In this document: positions 44,401 through 53,647 of the stretch, in pieces
Numbering within the stretch: the first letter of the stretch is position 1
Layout: every line of letters begins with the position of its first letter
Source: Chitinophaga sp. CB10
GTDB lineage: Bacteria; Bacteroidota; Bacteroidia; Chitinophagales; Chitinophagaceae
Length of the DNA: 64,000 bases
Reading direction: 5' to 3'
NCBI GenBank assembly: GCA_001870995.2
Contig: MLAV02000009.1
Coordinates: 1-64,000, forward strand
Position numbers and translations under genes: made by a program
The notes under the pieces: model-generated
Told to the model about the DNA's origin: nothing
What the model saw: only the letters and a program-made list of their open reading frames with translations
Databases searched by the model: none

Positions 44401-47013
44401 GCCTTTATTATCTTTTCCATAAATAATATAATTACCAGCGGGCAAACTTTGAAAGATGGTCGTAGGTCCGTAGCTGATATCATCGCGACTAAATTCGTAA
44501 CCACCGTTACCGCCGAACATACTGCTTACGGAAATCGTACCGTTGGCCTGGCCATAACAAAGCGCGTCCGTACTGGAGAGCTTCATCTGCAGCGGCGTTG
44601 GCTGGGAAACCAGCAGCGAAGCGATTTGCGCCTCACAGCCATTATCATCTCGGGCAATGATGGTATAGGTACCTGCCGGCAGGTTGTTGAACTTACCGGT
44701 GGTATTGGGCACCGTAGGATTATTACTGATGAAATAACGGAGGTTGCCGGTACCACCGGTAGCCGCTACTTCTATGGCGCCGTCCGCACCGCCGTTACAG
44801 CTCACGGCCGTAATGTCTTTACTCAGCACCAGCGTAATCGGCAACGGGTTATTGATGGTGACGCCCGGCACCGAATTCGTACAGCCTTTACCGTCTTTCA
44901 CAAAGAGGGTATAGTTGCCGGAGCGCAACTGGGTGAAGCTGCCAGCGGTATTCCAGGTGTAGTTATCGAGGCTGTACTGGTAATTTCCATCCCCGTCCCG
45001 GCCCTGTATATTCAGTATCGCGCCGGTAGCGGCGTTGAAGCACAACGCATCTTTTGTTTGATAAGTGGCGGACACCTTGTTGGCCGGCTCCGTGATTACT
45101 ACCTGCGTGGTAGCGGAGGAGCAGCCTTTGGAATCATCCACCCGGAAGGTATAGGTACCTGCCGCCACGGCAAAGACGTTGGAAGTTTGATCCCCATGGC
45201 CGATGTTGATATACTTGAACACGCCGCTGCCGCCCGTCGCGGTCAGTATCACCTGGCCGTTGCCATCGCCTTTACACAACGGATTGGTAGCGGTGTAGGT
45301 AAACGTAACCGGCGTAGGTGCGCCAACGTTAACGGTATGATGAGCCTCCACATTCTTGCTGTCCATCACCCACACTTCATAGGTACCGGCGGCCAGGTTC
45401 TTGAAGAGATTATCATTGGTGCGATAAACGCCGTTATCCAGCTTGATTTTATACGGGGCGCTGCCGCCTGTAATATTCAATGCGATACTGCCGTCTTCCA
45501 GGCCTACGCAGCTAACCGGCGTAGCGGTGGCAGTGAAGTCCAGCTGTTCGAGCACAATGGTAACCGGTTGCGGCAACAGGCATCCATTGGCATCCCGTAT
45601 GGACACGTTGTAGCTGCCCTGTGGCAGATTGGAGAAGACGTTGGCCGACTGCCAGCTGCCATTGTTCAGGTTATACATATACGGCGCCGTACCGCCGGCA
45701 GCCGTCACTGTTATCTCCCCGTCATTAGCCGTACCGGAAGGCGCTTTGGTGGTGTAGGATTGTAAGGTGATGGCTGATGGCGTCGTCACCGTTACGGACT
45801 TATTACAATTATTCGCATCGTAGTAAGTGATGGTATAGGTAGTGGCCGGGGCCAGGCTGGTAAACAGGTTGGTGCTTACTTTAGCGCCGCCGTTGAGGGA
45901 GTATGTATAAGGCGCCGTACCACCCGTCACGCTGATGGAGGCCGCAGGCTTACCGTCCACACAAGACAGGGAGGTAGTGGCCGAGAGGTCCTGCGGGATT
46001 GCTTTCACTTCCGGCAGCGTAATCGTACGCGGACATTCGGACGCTTCATTTTCGATATACATCGAATACACGCCCGGAATAACGTTGACGGTTACCGGCG
46101 CAGTGGAATTCACTTCCACGTTATACGTTTTGGCCGGGCTGGTAAGCGTGAGGATCAGCTTTTTCGTACCATCATAGGCGGTACCATTAGCATACCTGAA
46201 ATCGCTGAAAGTAAAAGATCCTTCGCCGCCAAAGCAGAGCGGGTCCTTCTTTACAACTGCCGGCGCCGGCACGGCATCGGTAAAGTGAAAGACAGGTTCA
46301 TCGGTGTATTTCCAACGCACATCTCCGAAATCGGCCCGGGCGCGGATGGTAATGTTTTTGGTAATATCGATACCAATGCTGGCAAAATCCGCCGCTGTAC
46401 CTCTAAACTGGCTACCGTTCACCCAGGTCACCGAGCGGAAATAGTCGCCAGGATTCGCTGCCTCCCAAACAGTCTGGTCAGGCGAAAAAGGCATATTGAA
46501 TTCTACGTACTCATCCTGGCAATAGGCAGTTTTATTTTTGACGTTTACCAGCCGGAGGTACATCTTCATTATCATCACGGTTGCTCGCAGGGTGATGTTA
46601 CAACCACCCATTCCGCCCCCGCCGGGATCAGAAACAGACCCATACCCTTCCAACTCCGTTGTACTATAGCCGTACTCGTCAAAGGTTTGATTGATGTCGC
46701 CCTGGGCAGTTGTATTACTGCTACCCATAAAACTGGAAAAATACGCATAGGCAGGCAGTTGCTCCGTATAGAAGTTATCCCCGTAGGAGCTGGGCCCGGG
46801 CAAATAAACGCCGTATTGCATCTTATCCCAGATTTTTGTATAACTGGCATCCTGAAAAATAGTATATACGCTGGAACCGCCGTTGCAGCTCCAGCCGGAG
46901 GTCCCGCTCAGGTCGCCACTGTACATGACCCTGTAGATGAGCGCCTGGCCAAAGAGCTTCGGGGCGGCTCCCAGCATCATTATCAGCAACAGGAATTGGT
47001 AAAGTTTTTTCAT
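41482..47013 (-). CDS. SprB-repeat surface protein with T9SS C-terminal sorting domain
   Basis: This 1843-residue protein has a signal peptide (MKKLYQFLLLIMMLGAAPKLFG), an N-terminal domain of about 330 residues, 16 SprB-type repeats of about 75 residues, one Ig-like domain (TTLCVGQEIQLSAGVTG) and a C-terminal type A sorting domain (ITIFPNPTTGQFKVDVELSR...PQGVYLIGVEAEKEYEVKKMMKL). SprB repeats have the form V-x-C-x-G-x-x-[DN]-G with a final D-x-x-G-C. The protein would be moved across the outer membrane by the T9SS and anchored at the surface. Gliding adhesins and large adhesins have this build. It is the last gene before the terminator. Confidence 0.95.
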   Translation of the reverse strand: MKKLYQFLLLIMMLGAAPKLFGQALIYRVMYSGDLSGTSGWSCNGGSSVYTIFQDASYTKIWDKMQYGVYLPGPSSYGDNFYTEQLPAYAYFSSFMGSSNTTAQGDINQTFDEYGYSTTELEGYGSVSDPGGGGMGGCNITLRATVMIMKMYLRLVNVKNKTAYCQDEYVEFNMPFSPDQTVWEAANPGDYFRSVTWVNGSQFRGTAADFASIGIDITKNITIRARADFGDVRWKYTDEPVFHFTDAVPAPAVVKKDPLCFGGEGSFTFSDFRYANGTAYDGTKKLILTLTSPAKTYNVEVNSTAPVTVNVIPGVYSMYIENEASECPRTITLPEVKAIPQDLSATTSLSCVDGKPAASISVTGGTAPYTYSLNGGAKVSTNLFTSLAPATTYTITYYDANNCNKSVTVTTPSAITLQSYTTKAPSGTANDGEITVTAAGGTAPYMYNLNNGSWQSANVFSNLPQGSYNVSIRDANGCLLPQPVTIVLEQLDFTATATPVSCVGLEDGSIALNITGGSAPYKIKLDNGVYRTNDNLFKNLAAGTYEVWVMDSKNVEAHHTVNVGAPTPVTFTYTATNPLCKGDGNGQVILTATGGSGVFKYINIGHGDQTSNVFAVAAGTYTFRVDDSKGCSSATTQVVITEPANKVSATYQTKDALCFNAATGAILNIQGRDGDGNYQYSLDNYTWNTAGSFTQLRSGNYTLFVKDGKGCTNSVPGVTINNPLPITLVLSKDITAVSCNGGADGAIEVAATGGTGNLRYFISNNPTVPNTTGKFNNLPAGTYTIIARDDNGCEAQIASLLVSQPTPLQMKLSSTDALCYGQANGTISVSSMFGGNGGYEFSRDDISYGPTTIFQSLPAGNYIIYGKDNKGCRVSAAVTVQQPVSLGLTTTVAPVRCNGESSGTITINGTGGTLPYTYGLDNNTFQVSNVFNVKAGNAKVIIQDKNGCQQSTTVVVSEPAKIIATVTDIKPVSCNGGSNGAVTVAASGGTAPYQYAINGGAYVTGNTFSGLQAGNYTIAIRDAANCTAVVDATVTSNTAIGYTLLRKTDILCAGTSTGEIQIAATGGAGGYSYRFDGGAAQTNPVWTNLGKKNYPIIITDANNCTASVNIPIVELYPPLAMTLSSAPPANCADKSSITVTQAQGGLAPYQYNLDNSNYKPGNVFNDLVNGEYIVYMKDQAGCTTSKNISLYGPSAMRGNITATAATCFGKANGSVAVSNVSGGSGTYEYSLDGSAWQASPVFNNLAGGKTYQVTVRDIPFTCLVQLSAAVSQPAALQTQVQTTKEVSCSGRADGMLAITASGGTPAYAYTIGNGAPQAAGTFNNLKAGDYTITVTDIQGCTSAQQVTVHEPAPLTAGITSLKNIDCFGNANGEIILNAAGGTQPYTFKLNNTSQSSAYFGALSGGDYQITVTDKLGCAVPLQTTITEPAKLQATFASSDVKCFGNASGEIKLTATGGKGAYIYTLNNLPYQTDNTFRNLTAGNYLVSVSDENRCIVSQNVTLTQPQPLSFAKEFHHPVCSYSSDGSIQVALAGGVAPYTYSWSNGSNATTPLITGLKGAVYEVLMQDANGCQLADKTVLTQPAVIPLHLGFTDTTLCVGQEIQLSAGVTGVTYEWKSGSEVLATTNDIKLSKDGQYSITVKNAAGCTAQESFSIKTSLTALKTDFLMSSYNTLGDTLILVDVTQPKPSSLKWTLPERITEISSSGDGSVKQLIFKQVGSYDITLTAQLAQCSDAVTKKVVVVPVEERPTIDSVLGYREKLIRRITIFPNPTTGQFKVDVELSRAAAITVRLIYFNDGKLMEIRKSAIGTEHAVPFSIGYLPQGVYLIGVEAEKEYEVKKMMKL

Positions 47014-47035
47014 AGGTAATCGCGATAAGAATAAG

Positions 47036-49126
47036 TTAATAATTTACAATAGCTTCATCCGTATAGCCGCTTCGGCCATTGCTCGTATTCATCATTCTCA
47101 GCTTGTATTTATAGACCGTGTTAATTAAAAGGTTGTTGTCTTTATAACTGTTTTCGCCATTGGTGAAAGTCTGGTACAACTGGTAAGGCCCGTCGCCGGC
47201 GGCGCGGTACACAAACACTTTATTTACGCCGGCCACCTGCTGCCATTCCAGCTTCACGAGTTTGTTATCCCTGTCTATCCCAATGCGCAGGGCTTTCGCC
47301 ACGTTCAGGCGGCCCATATCAATACGCCCGCTGCTCACGGGTTTGGAGATGCCTTTCAGCCCGCTGTCGTCCGTAGCGGTTACCTGGTACTGATACTTTA
47401 CACCGGTAACGGCGCTGGTATCGTTATAAGCGTGGGTGGTATCGCCCGCAGGGTAATACTGCACCACTTCCCATACGCTATCCCGTGTGCGGAGCAGTTC
47501 ATGGCAGGCTACATCCTCGCTGCTGCTGGGCATCCACTCCAGCTGCACGGCTGCCTCCCCGGCTGTTACTTTCGTAAAGAAGGGCGCTACCGGCGGAATG
47601 ATATCCGGGCGCTTCAGCACCAGCATGGCTGAAAAGCCGGATGGATTGTAATGTTTATCGAGTGCTACCAGTTTATAGTACACGTTTTTAGTGAGCGTAT
47701 GCAGGGAGATGGTATCGGTATAACTGTTTACCTCCGCGGATTTACGCGTTACCTGCACAAATTCTTCTTCGGGGGAGTTGGCTCTGAAGACGCGGTATCC
47801 AAATAGGTCCTTCTCCTTGTTCTCCTCCCAGGTAAGGGATACGATGCCTTTCTTGTCGATGCTGCCGGCAAGGCCGGTAGGCGGCGCAGGAGGAATACTG
47901 TCTTCCTGTTGTACAAAATGCGGGAAGGAATGCATGACCTGCCCGTCTTTTGTGGTGGCTTTAATCCGGTAATAATTACTACTGAGCGGCTGTTCGTCCG
48001 TTACAATGGAATCCTTTTCCGTCAGCGGTTTTTCGTTGATCGTGTTATATTTTTTCTGAGGAGAGGTGGATCGTTCGAGGTCAAAGCGTACAATCCTTGC
48101 TTTATGCTCCGGCATCTTCCAGCGAATGAAAACTTTGCCCAGCACCATTTCCGTTTGCAGGATAACGGGGCTTTCATTCAGCTTCTGCTCCACGGCGACT
48201 ACAATCGTATCGGAGGCGGGGCCTGTTTCCCCAAAGGCTGTAATTCCTTTGATGCGGTAGGCGTAGGGCTTTCCGGCCACCAGCCCGGTATCGATGCGGT
48301 AGAAGTCCTGGATATTGTCCGACAGTCCTTCCTGGGTATTGATCAGCGGCTCCTTGCTCACGGAGGTAAACGTTTTCCCGTTATCGGCGGACCGCTCCAG
48401 TATCCAGGCATTGTAAAAAGGTTCGTAGAGGGCTTTGTTCCAGCTGAGCATAACGGCGTTTTCCAGCCCGTTTGCCTTCAGCCCTTTAGGAACCGGCAAT
48501 GGCTTTGCATCAGCAGGGCCGCAGAAGACGTAGCCGGTATCATACTTCAGGTTGGGCAGGGCTGCGGCGGCGTATATGCGATAGAGGTACTTTTCATTCG
48601 GGCGAACGTCGTGATCCACCCAGCCCAGGCCTGCGGCTTTGGCCACTTCAAAATCCTGGTCCGCCGCAAACAACGCAAAGCCGTAGCGGGATTCTGATTC
48701 CTGGGATTTATGGTAGATGTCCATAATACTGTTGCCATTGCCCGTCGCCCCTACTTCAAACTGCTCGCCGTATAATGCCTGCGCCACAATGCTGCCGTAC
48801 TTTTCATGGTTTTTTACCACTGCCTCCCAGCCGGCCAGCGGCAGGGGCTTTAGGGGGCCGGTATGCACGGTGGCCACCAGCGGTACCGGCAGCGTTTTGT
48901 TATCCCGCATGACGGTCAAGCGGGTAATCATATAGCCGTTGGCGTTAGCCTGCTGCCATAAAGCCTGCGAGGTGGGCGCCCAGCGCAGCATGATGGAGTC
49001 GTGGCCGGGCCGGGCCATCACCGCTATCTGCTGCGGGGCGGGCTTTTTCTGCTGCGCCGCAGCCGCCAGCGACAGTCCCGCTATCGCGACAATCATCATG
49101 GAGCATATTTTGGTTTTCATTTTCAT
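47036..49126 (-). CDS. Exported fibronectin type III-repeat protein
   Basis: The protein has 696 residues with a signal peptide (SMMIVAIAGLSLAAAAQQ). At least three Fn3 domains are visible in the C-terminal 400 residues, seen as PPAPPTGLAGSIDKKGIVSLTWEENKEKDLFGYRVFR and later IPPVAPFFTKVTAGEAAVQLEWMPSS; an earlier pair lies around 200-320. There is no T9SS sorting domain, so it is probably periplasmic or outer-membrane associated. It is 6 bases after the 1489-residue gene and 22 before the SprB gene. Confidence 0.85.
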   Translation of the reverse strand: MKMKTKICSMMIVAIAGLSLAAAAQQKKPAPQQIAVMARPGHDSIMLRWAPTSQALWQQANANGYMITRLTVMRDNKTLPVPLVATVHTGPLKPLPLAGWEAVVKNHEKYGSIVAQALYGEQFEVGATGNGNSIMDIYHKSQESESRYGFALFAADQDFEVAKAAGLGWVDHDVRPNEKYLYRIYAAAALPNLKYDTGYVFCGPADAKPLPVPKGLKANGLENAVMLSWNKALYEPFYNAWILERSADNGKTFTSVSKEPLINTQEGLSDNIQDFYRIDTGLVAGKPYAYRIKGITAFGETGPASDTIVVAVEQKLNESPVILQTEMVLGKVFIRWKMPEHKARIVRFDLERSTSPQKKYNTINEKPLTEKDSIVTDEQPLSSNYYRIKATTKDGQVMHSFPHFVQQEDSIPPAPPTGLAGSIDKKGIVSLTWEENKEKDLFGYRVFRANSPEEEFVQVTRKSAEVNSYTDTISLHTLTKNVYYKLVALDKHYNPSGFSAMLVLKRPDIIPPVAPFFTKVTAGEAAVQLEWMPSSSEDVACHELLRTRDSVWEVVQYYPAGDTTHAYNDTSAVTGVKYQYQVTATDDSGLKGISKPVSSGRIDMGRLNVAKALRIGIDRDNKLVKLEWQQVAGVNKVFVYRAAGDGPYQLYQTFTNGENSYKDNNLLINTVYKYKLRMMNTSNGRSGYTDEAIVNY

Positions 49127-49132
49127 CGGTTA

Positions 49133-52100
49133 TTATAGCCCTACGGGATTTTCAATGGTGATAATTCTGGTGGAGGTCACTACGTTGGTACCGGGCAGCA
49201 CGTAACTCACCTTAAAGCGGTAACTGCCTTTGCGGATGGCTTTGAACGGCTGCAGGATCATCGATTTCACTTTAGCCGGGTAGTCCGCTCCCCTTGCGTA
49301 GATGTTATTTACAATCTTGCTGATCAGCTGGTAGTTATCCCTTTCCATGTAATGAGGCAGGTTATAGACGAAGGTGCTGATGCCGGTGTATTTCGTTTGT
49401 GCGTCCCCGTTAAGCAGCATACCCTGGTTGTATTGGCGCAGGCTTACCGCTCTTACCGGCGGCACGCCCAGCGCTTCCGCCGTGCGCCATTCAATAGTTA
49501 CCGGCGCGGCGTTGCCGGCGGCGGCGGCAAACGGATAGCCATCGTACACCCAGGGGTAGATGTCCTCGTTGTACCAGGGGTTACCATCCAGGAGGGCTTC
49601 GTATCTCAGCAGTTTGCTGCCGCCGCCCTGGTCAAGCTCATACCCGTCAAACAGTTCGTTGTTGGAGAGCTGGTAGCCCAGCTCATGAACGGCGTCGCGG
49701 AGCGGCAGGCGATAGGAGTCGCCCATGCCCAGCGCATCCAGCTTCTGGTTAAAGGTGTTATACAAGCTGGTTCTGAAGTCCAGCTCAAAGAAGGATTTTT
49801 CAGACCCTACGGTGATCGATTTGGTGGCCTTTTTGGTGGTAACCGTCATGGAGCCGCCTTCCTGCACATCCACCTGTTTCTGCTCTGCCACTACGTTGCG
49901 GCTGATGTCCATTTCATCTTCCGTGGGCACGTTCACTAACGCGAACGTATATACTTCGTCGTTCTTCAGGCCATCCGGGATGCGGAAGGTGAGGCGGCCG
50001 GTATCATAGCTAAACGGTATGTTGACCGGCTCGCCGGCGGATGGCACCAGTCGCGCCGTTTGCGTAAAGGAGCTATCCGGGCGGAACATCGGCGCCAGGT
50101 CCTGCGTGAACTGCATGTACCCCAGCCTGGAAGGCGATTCGTTCTGATAGAAATTCAGCTGGTTTTTCAGCGGGTAAGTATATTTTATTTTATCGGCAGG
50201 GATCTTATCCGGCAGGTTGCCTGTACTGAATGTATTATTGACTTCTTCCGCATAAGGTTTTCCTTCCACGAGGTAAGGGGTCCAGCTGCCGTTGACATTT
50301 TCTTCGAAGGTTACTTTAGCGGTAAGTTTATAGATGGATTTAGGTTCCAGGCATTGGGTAGTATTGAGTACCAGTATGGTATTATCGCCGTTCCATTGCT
50401 GGGCGCCGGCGGCGTTCTGGCCTTCCCTGCGGAGGGACATATATTCGAGCCGCGTCCTAAATTCGTGGGCTTTACCGGCATCGTCGTTAATGCGCATGAT
50501 GTTGCCTACCGGCATATTGAACACCAGCTGCGGCGCAGTAAAGATGCTCTGATCCGACTCCCCATCCCGCGGCGTGGCATCGCCGATCACCTGTACCCCG
50601 GCATTGGCGAAGATGTTGTTGCCTACCACCTTACACTCCTTACCCAGCGTGAGTTCGAAATTACACCTGCCTTTGATAAGACCGCCGAACAGGCTGTAGT
50701 AGCCGCCTACGATACCGCGCATCCAAACGGGGTTGGGCATTTTGCTCTGGAGTACGATGGCGGCGCCCAGGTCGATGATATCAAAGTTCCCTTTCTTGAA
50801 GAAGAGGTTTACACGGATGCCGATCTTACCCTGGAAGTAGCCATACACCTGTCCGTTTGCATACCAGCCATTGATACCGATAGGGCCGCTGCTACCCTGG
50901 CAGTGGAACTGATCCCCGTAGTTTTTCAGCATAATATCGAAGCCCAGGCCGGCGCGCAGGCGGGCATAAAACATGAGGAATTTGAGGTCGCCGGTATCGA
51001 AATCCAGGCCGGCGCCAAAGGCGAAGCCGGAACCTTTGCCGAGGGCGTTGAGGTCCCGCATGTAATCGAGGTCCATACCGCCGAGTATTTCCGATACCAC
51101 CGGCGGTGGCGGCGGACTTCCGGGCAGGTTGGTACCCACCATGAAATAGGAATGCGCTTTGGCAATCCCGAGGATATTGATACCAATCGGATTATCCGGC
51201 TTGCCGGCAAAGAGGTGCCAGCCATCCGGGCCAACGTAGAACTCTCCTTCCCCGGCGAGGTTTTTCGGGCCTATGCCGGTGAGTACGCCATATACGTCTA
51301 TATATACTTTCAGGTTAGCCAGCAGGCTGCTGTTCTCAAAATCCACATCCACGAGGAGGCCGGCGGAAATCACGCCCTCCGGCGTAAAGGCATTCGGATC
51401 ATAGCCGCAATCACCCGCGGGCGCATCGGCCGGGCCGGGTTTCATCATGCCGCTGATGCCTTTGAGCAGGGCCGCATCGCCGGGAGAAAGCCCTATGGAC
51501 ATCACGTTTACCTGTCCGCGGAAGGTGATCCGCTTCAGGCCGCCGGATTTATGGAATGCCAGTTCCAGCCCTACCATTCCACTCAGTGTTTTTTCCTGCA
51601 TGGCAATGAACTTCAGCGAGGCTTTGATGCCTAAGCCGGCAGTAGGATCAGGCTTGTAGATGATGCCGGTATTGGTTTTGCCGAGGCGGTAAGGCCCTGT
51701 ATTTTCACCTTTACCCAGTACGGACACGCCATAGAACAAAGCGCCGCCGAAGCCTTTGATGCTCACCGCCGGCGGGAAGATGTAGATCGCCACCGGCAGG
51801 TCCACCATGATATCCGCGTACCAGTATCGCTCGCTGTTTACATTCCCGAATAATGCAGTAGAAGCCAGTTTCACCTCTGCCTTACAAATTTGCAGCGATG
51901 CCGCTATATCTCCCCTGAACCCATTCCCGTACACCGCGTCATCGGTAAAGAATTCGAGCGCGCCTGCCAGGGCGAACACGCCCTGGTGGATATCGATGCC
52001 AACGCGGCTCACTTCCAGCCCGGAGAATTTGTGCCGGATGCGGCCGTCCGCGTCTTTCGCGGCCACGCTCATGAGCGACATGCTGGCATCCGCGCCGAAG

Positions 52101-53602
52101 CCGTTTTCACCTTTGCCGCTGACGTTCACTTTAATCGTAAAGCTAAGGCCCCGCTTTTCCCCACTCTTCACCAGTCCCAGCCTGTCGATAGAGAAGCTGA
52201 AGCCCGCGATGGTCGGCAGTTTCAGCGGAGAGGAGAAAGAGAATACTCCTTCGTGGAAATACGGCGCTTCCGTCGAAATGGTGAGGCGTTCAAATGCGAG
52301 GTCCGGTATATTCAGCTTTTTAGCCAGCGCCGAAGCGCCTTCGCTGCCGGCGCCGTTGATGGAAATATTTCCATTGAGGACGGCTTTGGCCTGGAAGTGA
52401 TCGTCTTTCACGGCTACCTCCAAACTGCTGCTGGGCAAGAGTTTCGCCTTCCCGATGAAAATGGGAATATCTACCGTATCCCTTGCGGCTACGGTGAAAA
52501 TATAGTCGTTACCGGGATGGAAGACGGCAGTATAATCAAAACGGGTTTGTTCTTTCGTGATGGGGATGTTGATCCCTCCTGCCAGCTCGCCGCCTTTTAC
52601 CTGGTTGGCTACAAAGCGGAGGCCTACTTTATCCACGGAGAAGGACCAGCCGCCGAGGTCTCCGTCATCCAGCGGAATGAGGTTGGTGGCGTACACGTCC
52701 CCGGAGAAACCCTTATCGTCGATGAGAGCATTGCGCACGGCAATTACCGGGGCCTTGCCTGATTTGCGGGAACGTATTTCAGGAGGCAGCTGCACTTCGA
52801 ACCTGCGGAGGAAAAACCCGCGCCAGAATTGTTTATCGTCCGTATTGTATTCCGCCGGGAATGCCACATCCGGGCTATTATTCGCGTCGCTGAGGTCGAT
52901 GATGGCATCCTGCACGGTGAACTTCACGTTTTTAACGCCCCTGACCTGGAAGGGCTCTATGTTTACCGCTGCGATAATATCGTGTATATTGGAAGTGGCT
53001 ACTTCAAAGGTGGCCTTTACCCGCTCCTTCGTATTGGAGTTGGCATCTGCATAGGCCGGCACCAGGTGGGACGGCAGTTTTATTTCCGCGCCGATGCCCA
53101 GCCGTTTAAATCCCTCGCAGTCAAATTCCACGAAGGTTTTACCATGGAGGAAGGTCATCACGGCATCGTTGCCGAAGGGGTTGAATGGCTGATCGTTGAC
53201 GAGTTCGAGCCGCGCGGTGCCTACCAGGCCGCCGTTGCGGCTCACGGGTATCCTGCTGGCAGCAAACATCAGTTCGCGGCCATCGCCGGGCACGGGGATG
53301 ACGAAGTACGCGGTAATCTCCGCATGGTCCGGCAGGAAGCGGATACTGTCGATGATCACCGGCGGATTGCCGTCGTTACCGCCGCCGATGCCCACCGGCA
53401 GTTTGAACTGGGTGGTATCCCTGAGCTGATCATAGAGATCTTTATTGTTGAGGACATTGGCAGCGCGGCGTTCCAGGATCAACTTGTTGACATCATGGAT
53501 ATGTTGTTCCAGTGGCGTGCGCTGCTGCGCCTGCAGTGATGTGGCGATCACCAGCAATCCCAGGAACAGGGCAAGGTAGCAACGGCTGATAAAACTAGGC
53601 AT
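49133..53602 (-). CDS. Very large exported protein of unknown function
   Basis: The protein has 1489 residues with a signal peptide (YLALFLGLLVIATSLQAQQ). It is almost entirely beta-rich, with alternating Gly and aromatic residues, and has two Cys-containing regions near 730 and 950-1000. The central part (500-1000) reads like a large beta barrel or solenoid (WYADIMVDLPVAIYIFPPAVSIKGFGGALFYGVSVLG). The C-terminal 250 residues include helical segments. No T9SS sorting domain is present. It is the largest gene between the toxin-like pair and the Fn3 gene, and could be a tube or outer-membrane part of a surface apparatus. Function unknown. Confidence 0.65.
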   Translation of the reverse strand: MPSFISRCYLALFLGLLVIATSLQAQQRTPLEQHIHDVNKLILERRAANVLNNKDLYDQLRDTTQFKLPVGIGGGNDGNPPVIIDSIRFLPDHAEITAYFVIPVPGDGRELMFAASRIPVSRNGGLVGTARLELVNDQPFNPFGNDAVMTFLHGKTFVEFDCEGFKRLGIGAEIKLPSHLVPAYADANSNTKERVKATFEVATSNIHDIIAAVNIEPFQVRGVKNVKFTVQDAIIDLSDANNSPDVAFPAEYNTDDKQFWRGFFLRRFEVQLPPEIRSRKSGKAPVIAVRNALIDDKGFSGDVYATNLIPLDDGDLGGWSFSVDKVGLRFVANQVKGGELAGGINIPITKEQTRFDYTAVFHPGNDYIFTVAARDTVDIPIFIGKAKLLPSSSLEVAVKDDHFQAKAVLNGNISINGAGSEGASALAKKLNIPDLAFERLTISTEAPYFHEGVFSFSSPLKLPTIAGFSFSIDRLGLVKSGEKRGLSFTIKVNVSGKGENGFGADASMSLMSVAAKDADGRIRHKFSGLEVSRVGIDIHQGVFALAGALEFFTDDAVYGNGFRGDIAASLQICKAEVKLASTALFGNVNSERYWYADIMVDLPVAIYIFPPAVSIKGFGGALFYGVSVLGKGENTGPYRLGKTNTGIIYKPDPTAGLGIKASLKFIAMQEKTLSGMVGLELAFHKSGGLKRITFRGQVNVMSIGLSPGDAALLKGISGMMKPGPADAPAGDCGYDPNAFTPEGVISAGLLVDVDFENSSLLANLKVYIDVYGVLTGIGPKNLAGEGEFYVGPDGWHLFAGKPDNPIGINILGIAKAHSYFMVGTNLPGSPPPPPVVSEILGGMDLDYMRDLNALGKGSGFAFGAGLDFDTGDLKFLMFYARLRAGLGFDIMLKNYGDQFHCQGSSGPIGINGWYANGQVYGYFQGKIGIRVNLFFKKGNFDIIDLGAAIVLQSKMPNPVWMRGIVGGYYSLFGGLIKGRCNFELTLGKECKVVGNNIFANAGVQVIGDATPRDGESDQSIFTAPQLVFNMPVGNIMRINDDAGKAHEFRTRLEYMSLRREGQNAAGAQQWNGDNTILVLNTTQCLEPKSIYKLTAKVTFEENVNGSWTPYLVEGKPYAEEVNNTFSTGNLPDKIPADKIKYTYPLKNQLNFYQNESPSRLGYMQFTQDLAPMFRPDSSFTQTARLVPSAGEPVNIPFSYDTGRLTFRIPDGLKNDEVYTFALVNVPTEDEMDISRNVVAEQKQVDVQEGGSMTVTTKKATKSITVGSEKSFFELDFRTSLYNTFNQKLDALGMGDSYRLPLRDAVHELGYQLSNNELFDGYELDQGGGSKLLRYEALLDGNPWYNEDIYPWVYDGYPFAAAAGNAAPVTIEWRTAEALGVPPVRAVSLRQYNQGMLLNGDAQTKYTGISTFVYNLPHYMERDNYQLISKIVNNIYARGADYPAKVKSMILQPFKAIRKGSYRFKVSYVLPGTNVVTSTRIITIENPVGL

Positions 53603-53647
53603 AGGATATAACGGACAATAGGTATAGGTGGATGAAGGCGTTACCTT

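Noticed and set aside
44449..45765. 438-residue plus-strand open frame
   Set aside because: Antisense to the SprB-repeat gene and explained by its repetitive codon pattern.
41482..47013. CRISPR-like or tandem DNA repeats in the SprB gene
   Set aside because: The repeats are protein-level, about 75 residues each, with diverged DNA.
50060..51634. 524-residue plus-strand open frame
   Set aside because: Antisense to the 1489-residue gene, with no start context and unnatural composition.
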